This document shows positions 10,616-18,750 of a DNA stretch of 64,000 nt, one piece after another. The DNA is from Ostrinia nubilalis (Eukaryota > Arthropoda > Insecta > Lepidoptera > Crambidae): NCBI RefSeq assembly GCF_963855985.1, contig NC_087117.1, positions 439,001 through 503,000 on the forward strand. Reading direction: 5' to 3'. How positions within the stretch are numbered: position 1 is the first letter of the stretch; the number at the start of each line of letters is the position of its first letter. The notes under the pieces were generated by a model, which ran no database searches, had not been told where the DNA came from, and saw nothing but the letters and a program-made list of their open reading frames with translations. Position numbers and translations under genes: made by a program.

Positions 10616-11817
10616 GATATTTTTTTCACAATATTACTCAAAGGCTTGTATTCAAATATACAGTCGTTTAAAATTAAACAATATGCAGCTGTCTGATCTG
10701 GTATTTCTTGATCTGTTTCGATTTCAACTCTTACGTCAATCGATCCCTTCAAAGTTTCATGCTGCCGCGAACAGTCAATAATAAATAAAGGGGCTACGTC
10801 TTTAAATTCCTTTAAACTCATCAACGGCTCTGGTCGACGTCCGTAATAAGACTGTTGAAATCTTACGTATTGTTCGTATAATAAAGTAAATCTATCTTCT
10901 GAAAAACTTACATTCAAGCCTTCGTAAGGGTAATATGATGAATTTAAAAATACTCTTACATCTCGTACATGACAATGATCGAACTCTGCCATTGAAGATT
11001 CAGCCTTGTGTTTGCGATTGGTTTGCAAGGCAATTATAACATATCGGGGTTTCTCTATTTGTGACGATGTTTTAATGGACCAAGTATGTTTACGGGTTTT
11101 TGGTAACAAGGGATATTCATATAAGTCCCAATTCCGAAACGCAAGTGTTATAGCTCGATCTTTGTCTAAATGTTTTAATAAGTTAATTCTTTCCCGATCT
11201 GATACCTTAACGTGTGGAACGCGCCAAACAATTTTACTTATTATAATATCATCCACAACTTCACCTGAATTTAATTTTAAAGCATTGAGGTTTGTATTGC
11301 ATCTCAACAAAACTAACTCATGTTTACAGTTAATTATAATTTTTTCATAGTCTTCTGCAAATCCCAATATTTTATTCAATGGTATAGAGACAGAGAATGC
11401 GCCATCGCCGACTTTGTTCGAACCTGTAGTCGACCAGCCCCAAGCTCTGGCGCTTTTGGATTCGTTTTCATTTAAAGAAAGATAGGACTTTATAGTTGTA
11501 GTAATACCTGCATTTTTAATTTTATCTATTTCCACTCCGTTAAGTTCGTATCGGATGTCTTGAAATAGAAATAATACTGGGTTATTAATGAAATGCACAT
11601 TTGATACTTTTTCTTTTTTGTTATTCAAAACATTCACTTTACCCTCAATGTATAAAGTGCTGAGTGAAGGCAGCACATATAAATCTTGTTGATTTATAGG
11701 TATACGTATTTCATCATTCTTGTTAAAACTTGTCACATATGGTTTGTATGAGTGATATTCAAAACTTTCAATACTATTGTTGAACGAGGCCTGTTGAGCT
11801 ATATTTAAAATATTCAT
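10612..11817 (-). CDS. Major capsid protein, double-jelly-roll type
   Basis: This 401-aa protein matches the double-jelly-roll capsid proteins of insect Polintons in length and pattern. A beta-rich N-terminal barrel contains LPSLSTLYIEGKV and FLFQDIRYELNGVEID (about residues 50-105). A central segment carries WSTTGSNKVGDGAFSVSIPL, followed by a second beta-rich half. It would form the pseudo-hexameric capsomers. The start overlaps the stop of a 48-aa cistron (ATGA at 11814-11817), and the stop overlaps the next start in the same way. Assignment rests on pattern and gene neighbourhood, since jelly-roll folds have no catalytic signature. Confidence 0.85.
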   Translation of the reverse strand: MNILNIAQQASFNNSIESFEYHSYKPYVTSFNKNDEIRIPINQQDLYVLPSLSTLYIEGKVNVLNNKKEKVSNVHFINNPVLFLFQDIRYELNGVEIDKIKNAGITTTIKSYLSLNENESKSARAWGWSTTGSNKVGDGAFSVSIPLNKILGFAEDYEKIIINCKHELVLLRCNTNLNALKLNSGEVVDDIIISKIVWRVPHVKVSDRERINLLKHLDKDRAITLAFRNWDLYEYPLLPKTRKHTWSIKTSSQIEKPRYVIIALQTNRKHKAESSMAEFDHCHVRDVRVFLNSSYYPYEGLNVSFSEDRFTLLYEQYVRFQQSYYGRRPEPLMSLKEFKDVAPLFIIDCSRQHETLKGSIDVRVEIETDQEIPDQTAAYCLILNDCIFEYKPLSNIVKKIS

Positions 11818-11960
11818 TTTAGTAAGCCCACTAATCGAAGAAATTCTTTATTATTTTTTGTTAACTTCTTTTTAAGCTGGAGCGGTGCGCCTTTCTGTAG
11901 AGCTCTTTTTGAAGTGACTTGAATACATGGTGCAGAAGGGTTTTTATTGAAATCAATCAT
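11814..11960 (-). CDS. 48-aa basic protein between penton and major capsid genes
   Basis: A short open frame, Lys/Arg-rich (KRALQKGAPLQLKKKL), is locked between its neighbours by ATGA overlaps at both ends: its ATG (11958-11960) overlaps the penton stop (11957-11959), and its TGA (11814-11816) overlaps the major capsid ATG (11815-11817). Exact stop/start coupling on both sides is unlikely by chance. The size and charge suit a DNA-condensing core peptide or capsid cement, but no family is recognised. Confidence 0.6.
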   Translation of the reverse strand: MIDFNKNPSAPCIQVTSKRALQKGAPLQLKKKLTKNNKEFLRLVGLLK

Positions 11961-12628
11961 TTTTTCCTGAAATGAAGGTACAGTTGAACTTCTTCACCGC
12001 GTAAATTTATCTGTTTATTTTCAGCGTCCAACAATCTTATATTGATAGCACTAATTGAACTTTGATTAACTGGGAAATATATTAGGTTCTTGGGTATTTC
12101 TATAATTCTGTATCCAGGTGGTACATTTGGTACAAATTCGTAGATAATATGACTTGCTTTTCCGTTGACAAATGAACCACTAACTACATCACATTCGATT
12201 CGCACGATGGTTGTTGATAAAATGCTGACCGGATACTGAGATTCAGTACTTATATTTGCAAAGATAGTTTCCGAACCAAAGCCCAAAATTTTACCAAGTG
12301 ATTCACTTTTGTTGAAGTGAACATCTTTAGAACATAAAATATTTGTCTTCAATGTATTGTTATTACAAGTCAATCTTAGTACAGTGTTTTTAATATTACT
12401 TTTCAAATAATCACAAATATCCTGGAGTTCATAAGACCCTTCAGGAATTTCAATGACTTCATTTTCGCCATAGTAGAATTTATTGTTTCTTTCATCAATA
12501 TTAGGAATAGAGTTAAATGTTGAAAAATATAAAAGACCACATTCATAGTCTCCACGTAATTCCAATGTTGGTGAATAGTTAGTAGTTAAAGAGGCTCCGC
12601 TACCAGTTATAGACACAGTGAAAGACAT
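11957..12628 (-). CDS. Minor capsid (penton-like) protein
   Basis: A 223-aa beta-rich protein with the conserved ending seen in Polinton penton-like proteins (INIRLLDAENKQINLRGEEV) and an N-terminal SITGSGASLTTNYSP. It is expected to occupy the five-fold vertices as a single jelly roll (family knowledge). It begins 17 bases after the protease stop on the same strand and ends in an ATGA overlap with the 48-aa gene. Confidence 0.8.
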   Translation of the reverse strand: MSFTVSITGSGASLTTNYSPTLELRGDYECGLLYFSTFNSIPNIDERNNKFYYGENEVIEIPEGSYELQDICDYLKSNIKNTVLRLTCNNNTLKTNILCSKDVHFNKSESLGKILGFGSETIFANISTESQYPVSILSTTIVRIECDVVSGSFVNGKASHIIYEFVPNVPPGYRIIEIPKNLIYFPVNQSSISAINIRLLDAENKQINLRGEEVQLYLHFRKK

Positions 12629-12644
12629 TGTTATACTGACAATT

Positions 12645-13034
12645 TTATTTATTTCTTACATCATATAAATGCTTTTTCCAATACCCTCTTAAAAATTTTA
12701 AACAAAGATGGCCACAGTTTGTAGTACCAAATGTTTGATAAGGAACATAGTTATAGTTTATACTAAAGTTGTGTAAATATTGAATCAATTCTAATGGAGG
12801 CTTCAAATTTCCAAAACTGTCAAAATATTCAGCATAATTGTTTTGCTTTACATATGCTACCCAGTGAGTTCCAGGATTTCTGGAGCTATCCAAATTTAAT
12901 ATCCCGCATTCAATTTTTTGGGGTTTTGAAGGTAATTTATCCCTCATGAAAACTCCTCGGAAATATGGAATGTCAATAGCGTGTTCTAATATATCCAGAT
13001 TAGTGAGAGCACGCCTGGGTAGCCGCTTTATTAG
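12645..13034 (-). CDS. Adenain-type cysteine protease, in the -1 frame behind the PLA2 gene
   Basis: The capsid maturation protease. Counting from the only in-frame ATG (12947), catalytic residues are His28 (GTHWVAY), Asp43 (YFDSFG), Gln71 and Cys78 (GTTNCGHLC), the order of adenovirus protease. The conserved family region also extends 29 codons upstream of that ATG (IPYFRGVF at about 12948-12971 in forward coordinates), with no start codon before a stop at 13071-13073. Those upstream codons join the end of the PLA2 frame exactly through a -1 shift at the AAAAAAC heptamer 13034-13040. The most economical reading is that the protease is made as a -1 frameshift extension of the PLA2 protein. 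Initiation at 12947 would lose conserved sequence; an old indel is the other alternative. Confidence 0.88.
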   Translation of the reverse strand, partial: LIKRLPRRALTNLDILEHAIDIPYFRGVFMRDKLPSKPQKIECGILNLDSSRNPGTHWVAYVKQNNYAEYFDSFGNLKPPLELIQYLHNFSINYNYVPYQTFGTTNCGHLCLKFLRGYWKKHLYDVRNK

Positions 13035-13759
13035 TTTTTTGAGGTGTTCAAATACAAGCCTGCTCCGTTTTTAAGAGGTTTAAGGTACAATCCTTTTCCA
13101 AGGGCTACGGCCTCCATCATTCTGTTATGTCGTTCAGATTCCTGAAGACTTTTCTGTGCAGCCTTAGAATCATTAACAGCCTTTGCAATTCCTGCCGCTC
13201 CGCCAGCCAGTGAACCCAAAGCTGACAATCCCGCAAAAATGGGTATTAGCGGTAATAGTCCTCCAGTCTTTGGGATAGGAATACAGCGTGGTAAACGTAT
13301 TCCTCTTTTATTCGTAAATAGTTTTTTTGCAGCAGCATAGGCATGTTTTATAATGGAGTGTTTATTTTTAGATTTTAACTTTTTCAAATGAGAGTGTATT
13401 TTCTTTACACCTGACATAAATAATTTTACACTACCACCAGCTCTAAGTTTAGCTTTCATTGCATTTTTTACTATCCATGATGCAATTTTTTCTCCTTTTC
13501 CTGAATCTTTTGATTTTAATCTCTTCTTGGCCATTTTTAGAAGTTCTAAGTCAGCTTGATGTCTTATATTTGAATCACTATTATTATAAGCGATATCGTG
13601 ATACATACATGCGTTATCCAATTTATTTATACCACGTTCACCCTTCTGTAATCTTTTTTGAAGTTTTGTGCCAGGACCACAAAATTGATATCCAGGTAAA
13701 TGTAACTCAAACGGTAAATTGTCAATTAACTTATTGATAATACCACTGCCTTTCTTCAT
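13031..13759 (-). CDS. Minor capsid protein with phospholipase A2 domain
   Basis: A 242-aa protein. Residues 21-80 form a parvovirus-VP1-like PLA2 domain: calcium loop FCGPGTKLQ (26-34), catalytic pair in CMYHDIAY (His54, Asp55) and a downstream Asp70 in HQADLELL. Residues 110-155 are strongly basic. Residues 166-194 form a hydrophobic Gly/Ala-rich segment (GGLLPLIPIFAGLSALGSLA) like the membrane-active part of adenovirus pVI, followed by a helix. In related particles this activity helps cross the endosomal membrane (family knowledge). The gene ends at the slippery heptamer leading into the protease. Confidence 0.88.
   Translation of the reverse strand: MKKGSGIINKLIDNLPFELHLPGYQFCGPGTKLQKRLQKGERGINKLDNACMYHDIAYNNSDSNIRHQADLELLKMAKKRLKSKDSGKGEKIASWIVKNAMKAKLRAGGSVKLFMSGVKKIHSHLKKLKSKNKHSIIKHAYAAAKKLFTNKRGIRLPRCIPIPKTGGLLPLIPIFAGLSALGSLAGGAAGIAKAVNDSKAAQKSLQESERHNRMMEAVALGKGLYLKPLKNGAGLYLNTSKN
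13034..13040 (-). promoter_or_regulatory. Slippery heptamer A_AAA_AAC for -1 ribosomal frameshifting
   Basis: On the minus strand the PLA2 frame reads TCA AAA AAC TAA, so the phase is exactly X_XXY_YYZ with the stop (13031-13033) next. The -1 frame then enters the protease. Downstream, GCGTG (13014-13010) can pair with CACGC (12983-12979) and CTAAT (13003-12999) with ATTAG (12990-12986), giving a two-part hairpin 19 bases after the heptamer. That spacing is longer than usual, so the stimulator is uncertain. Confidence 0.72.
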
Positions 13760-13809
13760 CGATGATTTGAAGTGAATGGAAGGAATAATATTGCGTTATA
13801 ATTTATATA

Positions 13810-14742
13810 TTATTGCACCAATTTACTTCTATCAATCCAACTGTTCTCTTTATTATTTAAGCCTAACCATTTGACAAATAGTTTGTTTCCTTTTCTTTTA
13901 ATCACTTTTTCAATGAGATAAAGATCTGGAAATTTAGTTTTTTGTAATTCGTATCCATAAAAAGACCCCAAAATTTTTTGTTTGTATTTGTCTTCTATTT
14001 GATAAGTTTCTGGATTAGTTTGGTTAACCTTAACCACGCGAAATATTTCTGTGGACCAATTGGGAGTATAACCTTTGTAAAATTCTCCTTTATATTTACT
14101 GATACGAACGTAATCGCCAACTTGAAAATGAAATTTCGGTCTTAACTTCTGTTGTTGTGTTTTAATAATGTTTGATCTAACTACCCACTCGTTAGATTTT
14201 GTGACATCAACAGGCTTAAATTTTGTTATTCTATGTACAGCATTATTGTAGCATTGTACTACAGAATCCAAATTATTCCCAATCCATTGATATTTTCCAT
14301 GTAGACTAAAAAGTTTGTAAAGATGAGACTTAATTGTTCTGATTACACGTTCTACTATAGATGCCTTTTTTACAGAATACGTAGAGTAATGATTTATTTT
14401 ATACTTTTCTATTAACTGTTTAAAGACATCATTGTAAAATTCTGTTCCTAAATCTGTTTGCAAATTTCTTGGTCTTCTTGTTGACTTCAAAAATATGTTT
14501 CGCATCGCATTCGTAACGCAGTTTTTCGATTTTGATTTTAGCGGACTAGTCCATACAAATTTTGATAAAACATCAATTACAACTAGAATGAATTTATGAC
14601 CTTTATTGAATTGTGAATATTTTTGCAAATCGACAAGGTCGGCTTGCCATAAGTCATCTATTCCTTTTATAATTGTACAACGACGAGTAAAATTCCTTCT
14701 CGCTGCTTTATGAAGTTCTATAACTATATCTTGTTTACTCAT
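13810..14742 (-). CDS. Polinton integrase (DDE, with chromodomain-like C-terminus)
   Basis: A 310-aa retroviral-type integrase that inserts the element and makes the 6-bp target duplication. The DDE residues are Asp35 (LWQADLVD), Asp97 (LQTDLGTEF) and Glu131 (SIVERVIRTIK), with 33 residues between the last two. An SH3-like region follows (FQVGDYVRISKYKGEF, about 210-225). A chromodomain-like tail spans about 273-305 (YLIEKVIKRKG...FVKWLGL...SWI), which could target chromatin. The N-terminal HHCC finger of many integrases is missing or begins before this ATG. Its start overlaps the end of the 115-aa gene by eight bases. Confidence 0.95.
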   Translation of the reverse strand: MSKQDIVIELHKAARRNFTRRCTIIKGIDDLWQADLVDLQKYSQFNKGHKFILVVIDVLSKFVWTSPLKSKSKNCVTNAMRNIFLKSTRRPRNLQTDLGTEFYNDVFKQLIEKYKINHYSTYSVKKASIVERVIRTIKSHLYKLFSLHGKYQWIGNNLDSVVQCYNNAVHRITKFKPVDVTKSNEWVVRSNIIKTQQQKLRPKFHFQVGDYVRISKYKGEFYKGYTPNWSTEIFRVVKVNQTNPETYQIEDKYKQKILGSFYGYELQKTKFPDLYLIEKVIKRKGNKLFVKWLGLNNKENSWIDRSKLVQ

Positions 14743-15082
14743 TTTTACTTAAAGTTCCTTGGATCATTCGATCGATTTCATTTTTAGTGTAATATAGTTT
14801 ACTCAAACTGTCGGATGTCACTTTTTCTAAATTTTTCAAATACTTTGTAACGTCACTGTGAATTTTTTTCATTTCATTTCTTAATTCTTGAAGAGATTTT
14901 TCCATATATGCTTTATTTACAGCTTCATCATCTTGTTCAGGAGCTTGTAAACCTTTTAATCTAGATGATTTCAAATCGAAGTCACCTGTCTCTGTTTTTA
15001 TTAACGTATCAGCATAAGTATCAATGAATTCAGTTAGTCGTAAACGCTTGTGTATATGATGTCCAAATTTATCAATATTCAT
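14735..15082 (-). CDS. 115-aa coiled-coil-like Polinton protein
   Basis: Not recognised. It is short, charged and helix-rich. Residues about 50-105 (MEKSLQELRNEMKKIHSDVT onward) have heptad-like spacing of hydrophobics and suggest a coiled coil. Its ATG shares the last base of the upstream stop (TAATG at 15080-15084), and its end overlaps the integrase start, so it is translated in a tightly packed series. A structural or scaffolding role is possible. Confidence 0.65.
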   Translation of the reverse strand: MNIDKFGHHIHKRLRLTEFIDTYADTLIKTETGDFDLKSSRLKGLQAPEQDDEAVNKAYMEKSLQELRNEMKKIHSDVTKYLKNLEKVTSDSLSKLYYTKNEIDRMIQGTLSKNE

Positions 15083-16140
15083 TACTGGCTTGCTGTCTTC
15101 TGTAGTGTTGCATAGATACTGCCTAGTTTTCCGTATGCATTCTTTTTATATTCTATGTCTACAATACCAGCTTCATAGAGTTCCTTTATTATTGCATAGA
15201 TTTCATTTTCCAACCCATTGTTACCAGCTTCTGCTGATGCAAATAGTAATTTTAAGCGTTCTACTAGCTCATTGGGGTCATCCCAATAAATAACATCAGT
15301 ATCAGTCTTAACTTCCTTCAAAAGTTCCATGCCTTCTCCTCGGGGAATACTTTCTATGCTGGATGATGTTTTCCTCGAGAATTTGAATAATGGTTTGATT
15401 ATATTCATGTACTTAAATCCTTTGTTACTATTTATAGGTTTTGATGGATCCCAATTACGTCTGTGTGCATTAGTGTCGTTGAGTATTAATTTATAGTAAT
15501 GTAAATCGTCTTCTGTAATTAGATGTAAATCGGGTACTTTTTTCGTCAATAATTCTCTCAAACCACGTGTTTTTTCGTAGATCCTATTTCCAATTTTCCA
15601 CCCGAGAGTGCGATCATCATCGAAGACGCGGGTTTTTCCAAGCATAAGTTTTCCACGTTCATTTCTGAATCCATAAGGTACGTCATTCATAGCTTCTGAT
15701 GACGTGGACCAAGATATAGATTGATTACCAATACTTGGTGATGATTGTAGAGATTTAAACGAATTTTCACTGACATTATGATCTTCTGAGAGTGATGTTG
15801 TGAGAGTCTTGTTGGATGGATAAAATTCATTATCAGAGTTTCCTTCATCGTTGATAGGTTCTTCAAAGTCTTCACTAGAAGAAGTTGATGACTCGTTTTC
15901 ACTAAACTTGTTTTTTTTTGGCAATAAATCTTGCTCCGTTTCTTCACTACAATGACGTTTTTCACCAGTTCTGTTTGTTAATTGAGTAAGAGGGTCAACA
16001 ATAGGCTTAAAAATTGTTTCTAAAGCCATGTCATTTGAAGTTTTTTTATCTTTAATCTTATCGACTTTACTTTTCACAGCCGCTGCGTATTTGACGATTT
16101 GTTTTTTTAAATTTCGTTCCATTTCAGGGTTTATTTCCAC
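15082..16140 (-). CDS. 352-aa conserved Polinton protein of unknown function
   Basis: The N-terminus is basic (LKKQIVKYAAAVKSKVDKIK). A long Ser/Glu-rich low-complexity stretch covers about residues 65-150. The conserved part is about 154-255, beginning PYGFRNERGKLMLGKTRV and including LHYYKLILNDTNAHRR. I recall this domain as common in arthropod virus-like elements (I believe catalogued as DUF8207), always beside integrase or capsid genes; its function is not established. The start lies 59 bases after the end of the ATPase region. Confidence 0.75.
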   Translation of the reverse strand: MEINPEMERNLKKQIVKYAAAVKSKVDKIKDKKTSNDMALETIFKPIVDPLTQLTNRTGEKRHCSEETEQDLLPKKNKFSENESSTSSSEDFEEPINDEGNSDNEFYPSNKTLTTSLSEDHNVSENSFKSLQSSPSIGNQSISWSTSSEAMNDVPYGFRNERGKLMLGKTRVFDDDRTLGWKIGNRIYEKTRGLRELLTKKVPDLHLITEDDLHYYKLILNDTNAHRRNWDPSKPINSNKGFKYMNIIKPLFKFSRKTSSSIESIPRGEGMELLKEVKTDTDVIYWDDPNELVERLKLLFASAEAGNNGLENEIYAIIKELYEAGIVDIEYKKNAYGKLGSIYATLQKTASQ

Positions 16141-16199
16141 TCAGCACGAAATCACAAATGAAACTGATTCATTATTAATTTAACATCCATATATGAACG

Positions 16200-16932
16200 T
16201 TAGTCAAGTACTATGAATGTATCAAATGACATTCTATAACATCCTTTATTTCGTTCACAGTCTTTATTTATAACAACGTAATTAAAAGGATTACGCCACA
16301 CAGTTGAGCACATTTCGCGAAATTGATTCCATGACATGTCGGACCCCACATGTTCATCGTACACGTGTCTCAAGTTTATGTCATCTTGTTTAAATAATAT
16401 TAAACAGGTTAGAATTGTCTCTTACTAATTGTTTAGGCACTTTAGTATAAGTTTGATTAATATAAAAACAATCAATGTTCTTATGACGTCCCATAGCGAA
16501 ATAGTCACGGATATTATTTTGATTTTCACACGCAACATCATCAAATATAATAATTGAGTCTGGTAAAGCTTCGTGTGGACTTAAAATCTCACTGTTATGA
16601 TTATATTTGTTGTAAGACGTACCAGCCACCATATCCATAACTTTTTCTAAAAGTATGTATTTGGGTTGATATAAAGATTTTGAATAAACATAGAGATTAC
16701 GAAATCTCGGACCATTCTCGTGCAATAATAAACTTATTACCAAATTAGTCTTTCCACAATTTGATGGGCCGCAAACAATACTGCGTATAGAGTTTGGTAA
16801 TAAGTTTCCATGTCGCTTTTGCTCATTTATTGTGGTAGGACAAACACAATCTAACTTAAGCGATTGTTTTTGTTTCAGAAACTTCATATTTTGATATTTA
16901 ATATGACCGTCGTGATTCGTGGATTTTATCAA
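16200..16932 (-). pseudogene. Packaging ATPase (FtsK/HerA, A32-like), frame broken near the C-terminus
   Basis: The genome-packaging motor. The intact frame (16932 to 16390, 180 aa) has Walker A GPSNCGKT at 55-62, Walker B IIIFDD at 127-132 and the YINQTYTKVPK segment near 158. It then stops at 16390-16392. The typical C-terminal part of this family (LFKQDD, then a VYDEHVG segment) is present but lies one frame over, from about 16397 down to a TAA at 16200-16202. The break falls within about 16395-16410, in a T/A-rich run. A 1-base insertion (or 2-base loss) is the simple reading, making this copy defective for packaging. A sequencing error or programmed +1 shift is less likely. Confidence 0.85.
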
Positions 16933-16989
16933 ACTGATTATAAAATGATCACATCATAACATTTTACGTTTGAAATTATAGCCATCCAG
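16203..16989. other. Start region of the minus-strand cassette
   Basis: The 57 bases between the ATPase ATG (16932) and the right inverted repeat are AT-rich with no obvious TATA box. The cassette promoter may overlap the inverted repeat; I cannot place it. Confidence 0.25.
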
Positions 16990-17095
16990 TTTCAAATAGA
17001 ATGAACGAAAATGAAATTATTTTGAGTGATCCTTGAATAAATGTTTTTGAGAGTTTTTCGCTGGAATGAGCGAGAACTCTCAAAAACTTACTACT
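16990..17095 (-). repeat. Right terminal inverted repeat of the Polinton
   Basis: Reverse-complement partner of 124-232, with the same internal palindrome. Small differences between the two ends (one base in the hairpin stem, a few in the inner part) show that the ends have begun to drift, so the insertion is not brand new. Confidence 0.93.
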
Positions 17096-17101
17096 TACCT
17101 C
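17096..17101. repeat. Target site duplication (right copy)
   Basis: TACCTC follows the right inverted repeat and is identical to 118-123. Confidence 0.92.
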
Positions 17102-18750
17102 CAGTCCAGGTACAAGAGCGGGGCGTTACCGGGGCGTTCATCAAGCCTACCTCCTGGTACTTGGAGTAGCTCGAGGCCTGCCAGCGGGCCGTGCGAGCTT
17201 CTATAGCCTACTACCTCCAGGTACAAGAGCGGGGCGTTACCGGGGCGTCACACCTACCTCCTGGTACTTGGAGTAGCGCGCAGGCCTGCCGGCGGGCCGT
17301 GCGAGCCTCCTACCTCCAGGTACAAGAGCGGGGCGTTACCGGGGCGTCACACCTACCTCCTGGTACTTGGAGTAGCGCGCAGGCGGGCCGGGCCGCGCGG
17401 CGCCGGCGGGGCGCTACCGGCGGCGCCGTTAGAACACTCGGTCCTGGTAGCCGGAGTCCTGCACCGGTTGCGGGGCGTTGCCGGGGCGTCACACCTACCT
17501 CCTGGTACTTGGAGTAGCGCGCAGGCGGGCCGGGCCGCGCGGCGCCGGCGGGGCGCTACCGGCGGCGCCGTTAGAACACTCGGTCCTGGTAGCCGGAGTC
17601 CTGCACCGGTTGCGGGGCGTTGCCGGGGCGTCACACCTACCTCCTGGTACTTGGAGTAGCGCGCAGGCGGGCCGGGCCGCGCGGCGCCGGCGGGGCGCTA
17701 CCGGCGGCGCCGTTAGAACACTCGGTCCTGGTAGCCGGAGTCCTGCACCGGTTGCGGGGCGTTGCCGGGGCGTCACACCTACCTCCTGGTACTTGGAGTA
17801 GCGCGCAGGCGGGCCGGGCCGCGCGGCGCCGGCGGGGCGCTACCGGCGGCGCCGTTAGAACACTCGGTCCTGGTAGCCGGAGTCCTGCACCGGTTGCGGG
17901 GCGTTGCCGGGGCGTCACACCTACCTCCTGGTACTTGGAGTAGCGCGCAGGCGGGCCGGGCCGCGCGGCGCCGGCGGGGCGCTACCGGCGGCGCCGTTAG
18001 AACACTCGGTCCTGGTAGCCGGAGTCCTGCACCGGTTGCGGGGCGTTGCCGGGGCGTCACACCTACCTCCTGGTACTTGGAGTAGCGCGCAGGCGGGCCG
18101 GGCCGCGCGGCGCCGGCGGGGCGCTACCGGCGGCGCCGTTAGAACACTCGGTCCTGGTAGCCGGAGTCCTGCACCGGTTGCGGGGCGTTGCCGGGGCGTC
18201 ACACCTACCTCCTGGTACTTGGAGTAGCGCGCAGGCGGGCCGGGCCGCGCGGCGCCGGCGGGGCGCTACCGGCGGCGCCGTTAGAACACTCGGTCCTGGT
18301 AGCCGGAGTCCTGCACCGGTTGCGGGGCGTTGCCGGGGCGTCACACCTACCTCCTGGTACTTGGAGTAGCGCGCAGGCGGGCCGGGCCGCGCGGCGCCGG
18401 CGGGGCGCTACCGGCGGCGCCGTTAGAACACTCGGTCCTGGTAGCCGGAGTCCTGCACCGGTTGCGGGGCGTTGCCGGGGCGTCACACCTACCTCCTGGT
18501 ACTTGGAGTAGCGCGCAGGCGGGCCGGGCCGCGCGGCGCCGGCGGGGCGCTACCGGCGGCGCCGTTAGAACACTCGGTCCTGGTAGCCGGAGTCCTGCAC
18601 CGGTTGCGGGGCGTTGCCGGGGCGTCACACCTACCTCCTGGTACTTGGAGTAGCGCGCAGGCGGGCCGGGCCGCGCGGCGCCGGCGGGGCGCTACCGGCG
18701 GCGCCGTTAGAACACTCGGTCCTGGTAGCCGGAGTCCTGCACCGGTTGCG
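17102..18750. repeat. 142-bp GC-rich tandem repeat containing Cdk9 terminal-exon sequence
   Basis: After about 230 bases of related irregular repeats, roughly ten near-identical 142-bp units run from about 17337 to 18750. On the minus strand each unit contains the codons for [13 protein letters not shown] plus stop, the exact C-terminus of Cdk9, whose genuine last exon is at the right end (18707-18798). The rest of each unit is a GC-rich block with palindromic GGCGCCGGCGGGGCGC and a CGCCCCGGCAACGCCCC module resembling the Cdk9 exon 5 donor (CGCCCCG/GTAACGCCCC). The open frames seen in the array are by-products of GC richness. Confidence 0.92.

Larger units (their letters stand above)
124..17095. 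mobile_element. Complete Maverick/Polinton (adintovirus-like) element
   Basis: The element is about 17.0 kb. It is bounded by inverted repeats that begin AGTAGTAAGTTTTTGAGAG and flanked by identical TACCTC hexamers (118-123, 17096-17101), the 6-bp target duplication expected of Polintons. It encodes the diagnostic set: protein-primed polymerase B, retroviral-type integrase, FtsK/HerA-like packaging ATPase, adenain-type protease, double-jelly-roll major capsid protein and penton-like minor capsid protein, plus a PLA2-domain protein. The gene set is that of a virus-like transposon able to form particles, which is known for the family and not shown here. Most frames are open. Visible damage is a frame break in the ATPase, a frame break in the last exon of the spliced + gene, and small later insertions (MITE 3525-3778, RTE fragment 4158-4302). 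The element is inserted in satellite DNA about 1.6 kb past the Cdk9 stop. Confidence 0.95.

Noticed and set aside
10575..13737. Plus-strand frames within the capsid cassette
   Set aside because: Shadows of the minus-strand capsid, protease and PLA2 genes.
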